This document shows positions 59,403 through 64,000 of a stretch of DNA of 64,000 nt, piece by piece. Origin of the DNA: Claveliimonas bilis (GTDB lineage: Bacteria; Bacillota; Clostridia; Lachnospirales; Lachnospiraceae); NCBI RefSeq assembly GCF_020892095.1, contig NZ_AP024845.1, positions 310,001-374,000 on the forward strand, written 5' to 3'. The first letter of the stretch is position 1; the number at the start of each line of letters is the position of its first letter. A program made the position numbers and the translations under genes. The notes under the pieces are model-generated. The model was not told the origin of the DNA. It made no database searches and worked only from the letters and a program-made list of their open reading frames with translations.

Positions 59403-61229
59403 TTATCCTTTTTGATTGTTTTTCAGGGAATAATCCCATTTTGTCAGCGTCAGATTTCTGTTATACATTGGATCTCCGTTCTTCAGTATATCCAGGTGAT
59501 GGCTTCGCATATATTCAATTTCACTTTGAAATCTGCGCACTTTCTCCTTGGTGTCTTCCGAACCTCTTGTCTTTGATTCATAATGATACAATTCCGCATA
59601 GGGGTTATACACAACCAGATATCCTGCTTTTCTCACCCGGAGGCAGAAATCCACATCATTGAAGGCAACCTGAAGCTTCTCATCCAGTCCCTTTACAGCC
59701 TCATAGACAGACCGCTTTACCATCATGCAGGCCGCTGTGACTGCAGAGAGATCCTGCTGAACGGAAGCCTTATGGAAATAGCCTGTATACCGTCTCGGGA
59801 GACCTACAAAAATATTGCCGGCAATCCCGCCAATTCCCACAATAATTCCGGCATGCTGTACCGTATCGTCCGGATAGTATAATTTCACGCCGACGATTCC
59901 CACTTCTTTTCTCTGGCAGTTGCCCAGCATTTCCTCCAGCCAGTCAGGGGTGATCACTTCCACATCATTATTGAGAAGAAGAAGATAGTCTCCTTTCGCA
60001 TAACTGGCTCCGTAATTATTGATAGCGGAATAGTTAAATCCTTTTTCCCAATATACAACCTTTACACCTTTTGCCTCAATTTTTTTGTAATAGGCAAAGG
60101 TTTCGTCCTTTACACTGTTGTTTTCCACAACAATGATCTCGTAATTTTTATAGGTTGATTTTTCTATGGACTGGAGGCATTTGTCCAGGCTTTCCACTTC
60201 ATCCTTGTTAGGGATGATAATAGAAACAAGCGGACTGCCTTTCACCTCATATTTGACTCTGTAATATCCCAGATCCTTCGCATGGGAAACTTCTCCGTCC
60301 TGGCCGCACCGCTTAAGATGATCCTCGATGGCACTCTTTCCCGCATCAAATGCATACATTTTACTCGCCGGGTTATCCGCTGTAGAAGCCTTATGCACTC
60401 TCCAGTGATAGAGGATCCTTGGAATATGAGCAATCCCCGCTGCTTTTTCACTGCAGCGCAGGATCAGATCATAGTCCTGTGCTCCGTTAAATTCCCCCCG
60501 GAAGGCTCCCACATCTTCGATCAGCGATTTCTTTGCCACAAAGAAGTGACAGATATAATTATTGGATCTCAAAAGATCCAGATTGAAATCCGGTTTCATA
60601 TAAGGCTGAAAATGTTCGGTAAGATCTGTTGTCACCTTATCTTCATCAGAGTAGAGCATCTCCGGCTTTTCCTGCTGATTAAGCGCTTTTACCACCTCAT
60701 AGAGGGCGTCTTTTGTCAAAAGATCATCATGGTCAAGAAGTCCCACATATTCTCCGGAGGCGATCTTCAGGGCTGCATTTGTATTCTGCGCAATCCCCTC
60801 ATTTTCCGGAACATCGGTCACCCGGATCCTTTTATCCTTTTCTGATGCAATTCTTAAGATGTCTCCTACCTCTTTGTTTCCCGGATTCGCATTAGCGATA
60901 CAGAGCTCCCAATTTCCATAGGTCTGTGCTCTCACAGACTGGATCATCTGTTTTAAAAAGCTTTCCGGCGTATTGTATACAGGTACTAAAATACTGATCA
61001 GCGGCATGTAGTCAAACTTTTCCTTCCGCTGCCTCTCCAGTTCTTCTTCTGACGGTCTGTGATTACGATACCACTCCTCATAATCCACATCATCTGTCTG
61101 AAACCGCTCCGTCAGTCTGACCCAAAATTCCTTTGGTCCAAAATGCTTAAAATACAGAATCCCCTTTTTTATATTGTAGGGAGATAATTTTTTCAAAAAT
61201 TTTATCCAGCTGATCTTATATGTTTCCAT
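59403..61229 (-). CDS. large glycosyltransferase with two GT-A domains
   Basis: This 608-residue protein has about 85 N-terminal residues, then a first GT2 domain (LISILVPVYNTPESFLKQMI, VGLLDHDDLLTKDALYE) and a second (LVSIIIPNKDEVESLDKCL, YLLLLNNDVEVITPDW, QVAFNDVDFCLRVRKAGY). Two-domain GT2 proteins of this kind extend rhamnan-type or other surface polysaccharides. No TM helix is evident. It is followed 4 bases later by the 58445 transferase, with the downstream ribosome-binding site inside its last codons. The sequence before ATG 61229 has only a weak ribosome-binding site. Confidence 0.9.
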   Translation of the reverse strand: METYKISWIKFLKKLSPYNIKKGILYFKHFGPKEFWVRLTERFQTDDVDYEEWYRNHRPSEEELERQRKEKFDYMPLISILVPVYNTPESFLKQMIQSVRAQTYGNWELCIANANPGNKEVGDILRIASEKDKRIRVTDVPENEGIAQNTNAALKIASGEYVGLLDHDDLLTKDALYEVVKALNQQEKPEMLYSDEDKVTTDLTEHFQPYMKPDFNLDLLRSNNYICHFFVAKKSLIEDVGAFRGEFNGAQDYDLILRCSEKAAGIAHIPRILYHWRVHKASTADNPASKMYAFDAGKSAIEDHLKRCGQDGEVSHAKDLGYYRVKYEVKGSPLVSIIIPNKDEVESLDKCLQSIEKSTYKNYEIIVVENNSVKDETFAYYKKIEAKGVKVVYWEKGFNYSAINNYGASYAKGDYLLLLNNDVEVITPDWLEEMLGNCQRKEVGIVGVKLYYPDDTVQHAGIIVGIGGIAGNIFVGLPRRYTGYFHKASVQQDLSAVTAACMMVKRSVYEAVKGLDEKLQVAFNDVDFCLRVRKAGYLVVYNPYAELYHYESKTRGSEDTKEKVRRFQSEIEYMRSHHLDILKNGDPMYNRNLTLTKWDYSLKNNQKG

Positions 61230-61360
61230 ATATTTCTATTTATATCCTCACTTTTTCTTTTCTGTTTCACTTTCACATGGTTATATGTCATTTTACCACA
61301 AAAACCGCATAACTGCCACAATAAAGAGCAAAGAGTTCCGCAATCGTTTCCTGATTAAAG

Positions 61361-61392
61361 TAAAAAGGCAGAAGCCTCTCTTAGCTTCTGCC
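61361..61392 (-). terminator. terminator of rfbC
   Basis: GGCAGAAGC (61367-61375) pairs perfectly with GCTTCTGCC (61384-61392); on the minus strand TTTTTAC follows. It lies 17 bases after the rfbC stop and ends the rfbB-rfbD-rfbC transcript. Confidence 0.85.
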
Positions 61393-61408
61393 CTCACTCT
61401 CTTTGTTC

Positions 61409-62017
61409 CTAGAAGTGGAACGTATCCTTAAGCCCCCTCCAGAGCTGATCCTTATCGCTTAAATTCAGCTTTGTGCCATCTTCCAGATGATAGCCTTCCC
61501 CGGAAGCACTGCCTTTATACTCTCCGGTAAGAGACGGCCAGGTAATGCCGATCTCAGGATCGTTCCAGGCAAGTCCGCCCTCGTCGCCCGGATGATAGAA
61601 ATCTGTACATTTATAACAAAATTCTGCCACATCGCTTAATACCAGGAAGCCATGGGCAAAGCCTTCCGGAATATAAAACTGTTTCTTATTTTCTTCTGTC
61701 AGCTCGATGCCGAACCATTTTCCATACGTTTTGCTGTCACTTCTTAAATCCACCGCAACATCAAAGACAGCGCCCTTGATCACTCTGACAAGTTTTCCCT
61801 GGGGAAACTCTTTCTGGAAATGAAGCCCTCTCAAAACACCTTTGGAAGAACAGGACTGATTGTCCTGGACAAACTGCATGGTAAGCCCCGCCTCTTCCAT
61901 ATCTCTTTGATTGTATGTCTCCATGAAATAGCCTCTGGCATCGCCGTGAACGGCCGGCTCGATCACGCACAGGCCCTCAATGCCGCCAGCGTTCTTTTCT
62001 ACTTTGATCTGTCCCAT
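61409..62017 (-). CDS. rfbC: dTDP-4-dehydrorhamnose 3,5-epimerase
   Basis: This 202-residue cupin-fold epimerase acts on dTDP-4-keto-6-deoxyglucose. It shows DARGYFMETYNQRDM, FVQDNQSCSSKGVLRGLHFQ (catalytic His), RVIKGAVFDVAVDLR and YIPEGFAHGFLVLSD, the RmlC pattern. The C-terminal region is slightly longer than in E. coli RmlC. GAGGAG precedes the ATG at 62017. It is the last gene in the dTDP-rhamnose set; rfbA lies outside this window or elsewhere. Confidence 0.97.
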   Translation of the reverse strand: MGQIKVEKNAGGIEGLCVIEPAVHGDARGYFMETYNQRDMEEAGLTMQFVQDNQSCSSKGVLRGLHFQKEFPQGKLVRVIKGAVFDVAVDLRSDSKTYGKWFGIELTEENKKQFYIPEGFAHGFLVLSDVAEFCYKCTDFYHPGDEGGLAWNDPEIGITWPSLTGEYKGSASGEGYHLEDGTKLNLSDKDQLWRGLKDTFHF

Positions 62018-62059
62018 TTATGATCTTCTCCTCTTCTCTTTTTCACCGAAACCACTTTT

Positions 62060-63001
62060 TTAGAAGTCGATTTCCTTCAAATATCTGTTCAGCGCATCCT
62101 GCCATGTAGGAAGCAGATGGAATCCATTGTCTGTCAGCTTGCTCTTATCCAGCCTGCTGTTAAACGGCCTTGCCGCTTTGGATACACCATATTCCTCTGT
62201 TGTGACCGGAAGGACTTTCACCTTGTCCTCACTGTACTCTTCATGGCCCATTTCCACAGCCTGACGGAAGATTTCTTTGGTAAAATCATACCAGCTGATA
62301 TAGCCGCCCTCGTTTGTAGCATGATAATAACCATATTTTTCCGTCTCGATCATGTCAACAAGAAGCTTTGCCAGGTCAAAGGTGTAGGTCGGCGTGCCGA
62401 TCTGGTCATTGACTACCTTAATGGTATCATGATTCTTTCCCACATTTAACATGGTCTTGATGAAATTCTTTCCATTTTTCCCAAATACCCATGCAATTCG
62501 TACAATGAAATATTTTGTCAGAAGCTCTGAAACAGCCAGCTCCCCTTCCAGTTTTGTCTGCCCATAAACATTGAGAGGCTTGTAATCTTTGCAGTCAGGA
62601 TCCCAAGGCGTCTCTCCCTGTCCGTCAAACACATAATCCGTGCTTAAATAAACCATTTTGCAGTTCAGCTCTTTGCAGACTTTGGCAATATTTCTTGTGC
62701 CGTCCACATTTACCGCCTGGACGATCGGCTTCTTTTCTTCCTCTTCTGCAAGATCTACTGCTGTCCACGCCGCGCAGTGCACGACCGCATCCGGAGCAGC
62801 TTCCGAGATCACGCGCTTTACACAGTCTGCATCTGTAATATCCATCTGCACATAAGGCATAGAAGTCACGGCCGTACCGTCCTGAATCCCGCTGTACACT
62901 TCCTGGATATCTGATCCGATTCCCTCATAACCGCGCCCCGCCAGCTCATTCATTACATCGTGGCCCAGCTGACCTGCTACACCTGTTACAAGAACCTTCA
63001 T
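62060..63001 (-). CDS. rfbD: dTDP-4-dehydrorhamnose reductase
   Basis: This 313-residue short-chain dehydrogenase gives dTDP-L-rhamnose. The NAD(P)-binding motif is KVLVTGVAGQLGHDVMNEL; VVHCAAWTAVDLAEEE and YLSTDYVFDGQGETPW with the catalytic YGQTKLEGE (YxxxK) follow. The length is close to standard. GGAAGGAG precedes the ATG, which overlaps the rfbB stop by one base (TAATG). It lies 42 bases before rfbC. Confidence 0.97.
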   Translation of the reverse strand: MKVLVTGVAGQLGHDVMNELAGRGYEGIGSDIQEVYSGIQDGTAVTSMPYVQMDITDADCVKRVISEAAPDAVVHCAAWTAVDLAEEEEKKPIVQAVNVDGTRNIAKVCKELNCKMVYLSTDYVFDGQGETPWDPDCKDYKPLNVYGQTKLEGELAVSELLTKYFIVRIAWVFGKNGKNFIKTMLNVGKNHDTIKVVNDQIGTPTYTFDLAKLLVDMIETEKYGYYHATNEGGYISWYDFTKEIFRQAVEMGHEEYSEDKVKVLPVTTEEYGVSKAARPFNSRLDKSKLTDNGFHLLPTWQDALNRYLKEIDF

Positions 63002-64000
63002 TATTCCATCTCCTTCCGGTTTCCATACATTTTCTCATAGTAGTTCTGATACTCTCCGGAAATGATCGTCTCCCACCACTCCTTGTTGTCCAGATACCAC
63101 TGGATCGTCTTCTTAATTCCATCTGCAAACTTTGTCTCCGGCAGCCATCCAAGCTCATTGTGGATCTTGGTCGGATCAATAGCGTAACGCATATCGTGCC
63201 CTTTTCTGTCCTCCACATAAGTGATCAGGCTTTCCGGCTTACCAAGCTCTTTGCAGATGATCTTTACAATATCAATATTTTTCATTTCATTATGTCCGCC
63301 GATGTTGTAAACTTCTCCCACACGGCCTTTGTGAATGATCAGGTCAATCGCTTTGCAGTGATCTTCTACATAAAGCCAGTCGCGGACATTTTCCCCTTTT
63401 CCATAAACCGGAAGCGGCTTGTCATTCAGCGCATTGGCAATCATAAGCGGAATCAGTTTCTCCGGGAAATGATATGGCCCGTAGTTATTGGAACATCTGC
63501 TGATAGTAACCGGAAGTCCATATGTCCTGTGATAAGCCAGTACAAGAAGGTCAGCGCCTGCTTTGGAAGAGCTGTACGGGCTGCTTGTATGGATCGGTGT
63601 CTCCTCTGTAAAGAAAAGATCCGGGCGGTCCAGAGGCAGATCTCCGTAAACTTCATCTGTAGATACCTGATGATATCTCTGGATTCCATATTTTCTGCAG
63701 GCATCCATTAAAACTGCAGTTCCTTTAATATTTGTGTCAAGAAATACTTCCGGATTTTCAATGGATCGGTCTACATGGCTCTCTGCTGCAAAGTTTACCA
63801 CCATGTCCGGATGTTCCTCTTCAAAAAGTTTATAGACAGCTTCACGGTCTGTAATACTCTCCTTTACAAAACGGAAGTTAGGATTATCCATAACAGGCGC
63901 CAGTGTAGATAAGTTTCCTGCATAGGTCAGACAATCCAGACAAATGATCCGGTAGTCCGAGTATTTGTTTAACATGTGAAAAATAAAATTGCTTCCGATA
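63001..64000 (-). CDS. rfbB: dTDP-glucose 4,6-dehydratase, 5' part outside window
   Basis: This is the C-terminal 333 residues or so of RfbB. The reading frame is open to the window edge; sequence before the first internal Met reads IGSNFIFH, which matches the end of the GxxGFIGSNF NAD-binding motif, so the true start is beyond 64000. Within the window are CLDCLTYAGNLSTL, NFAAESHVDRSI, STDEVYGDLP, PYSSSKAGADLLVLAYHRTYGLP (YxxxK) and NNYGPYHFPEKLIPLMI. It converts dTDP-glucose to the 4-keto-6-deoxy sugar. It overlaps rfbD by one base. Confidence 0.96.
   Translation of the reverse strand, partial: IGSNFIFHMLNKYSDYRIICLDCLTYAGNLSTLAPVMDNPNFRFVKESITDREAVYKLFEEEHPDMVVNFAAESHVDRSIENPEVFLDTNIKGTAVLMDACRKYGIQRYHQVSTDEVYGDLPLDRPDLFFTEETPIHTSSPYSSSKAGADLLVLAYHRTYGLPVTISRCSNNYGPYHFPEKLIPLMIANALNDKPLPVYGKGENVRDWLYVEDHCKAIDLIIHKGRVGEVYNIGGHNEMKNIDIVKIICKELGKPESLITYVEDRKGHDMRYAIDPTKIHNELGWLPETKFADGIKKTIQWYLDNKEWWETIISGEYQNYYEKMYGNRKEME

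Noticed and set aside
63973-63975. ATG at 63975 as the start of rfbB
   Set aside because: The frame continues upstream with IGSNFIFH, the end of the NAD-binding motif, to the window edge; the gene is cut by the window.
1-64000. Prophage, restriction or other defence islands
   Set aside because: No integrase, phage structural, restriction-modification or toxin-antitoxin gene was recognised; the only mobile element is the single IS.

Overview
The window looks like a chromosomal core segment of a spore-forming Lachnospiraceae-type member of the Clostridia (Bacillota). The evidence is the sporulation regulators sigE, sigG, spoIIGA and spoVT, the cotJABC spore-coat operon, a division-and-wall (dcw) cluster with two adjacent class B penicillin-binding proteins, and a SCIFF ranthipeptide precursor with its radical SAM maturase. 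Genus cannot be fixed from sequence alone. Almost every gene is on the minus strand; only yqeY, a small membrane-anchored protein at 25331 and the fragment at 1-180 are on plus.

Layout. 1-5.2 kb: tail of a possible MGMT-like gene, tRNA-Gly(GCC), then hemZ-hisS-aspS read leftward. 5.2-17.9 kb: a glyoxalase II-like hydrolase, relA, apt and recJ; secDF with scfB (SCIFF maturase), the 47-residue precursor scfA and a TIGR04086 membrane protein; spoVT; then a little-studied operon of a DUF5685 protein, a J-domain protein with a Cys-rich tail and a six-helix membrane protein. 18.4-20.1 kb: a complete IS4-family (IS231-like) insertion sequence with 21-bp terminal repeats and an 11-bp target duplication, sitting in the loop of what was a bidirectional terminator between yqeY and prsA. 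20-27 kb: prsA-like foldase, mfd, pth, small unknowns and a HAD phosphatase. 27-42.8 kb: sigG, an RNA-processing-type beta-lactamase-fold protein, sigE, spoIIGA, then the dcw cluster read leftward as mraZ-rsmH-ftsL-pbpB-spoVD-mraY-murD-spoVE/ftsW-divIB/ftsQ-ftsZ. 43-50 kb: DegV, a second FtsW/RodA, cotJABC, a CsoR-family repressor, glyA with a long repeat-bearing leader, and an HtrA-like protease. 50-64 kb: cell-surface polysaccharide genes: glf (UDP-galactofuranose), glmS (glucosamine-6-P), a membrane-anchored cohesin-domain protein with a long acidic cytoplasmic tail, two LytR-CpsA-Psr ligases, three glycosyltransferases and rfbBDC (dTDP-rhamnose).

How the genes fit together. The dcw genes make and place septal peptidoglycan. 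The two sporulation sigma factors, the SpoIIGA protease and the coat genes sit beside them, and sigma-specific promoter sequences can be read for several: a 22-bp-spaced Spo0A-type promoter before spoIIGA, sigma-E before cotJA, sigma-F/G before sigG and spoVT. The right end supplies activated rhamnose and galactofuranose, polymerises them and probably joins the polymer to the wall through the LCP proteins.

Most notable non-routine signals: a perfect 17-bp attenuator between scfA and scfB; IS insertion in a terminator loop; a terminator hairpin that also buries the ribosome-binding site of the second penicillin-binding protein, which itself carries KTA in place of KTG; a seven-box MraZ operator in 10-bp register; the transmembrane cohesin protein; and isoprenoid-synthase-like aspartate motifs in the DUF5685 protein. 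No phage, CRISPR array or recognisable defence island was seen.
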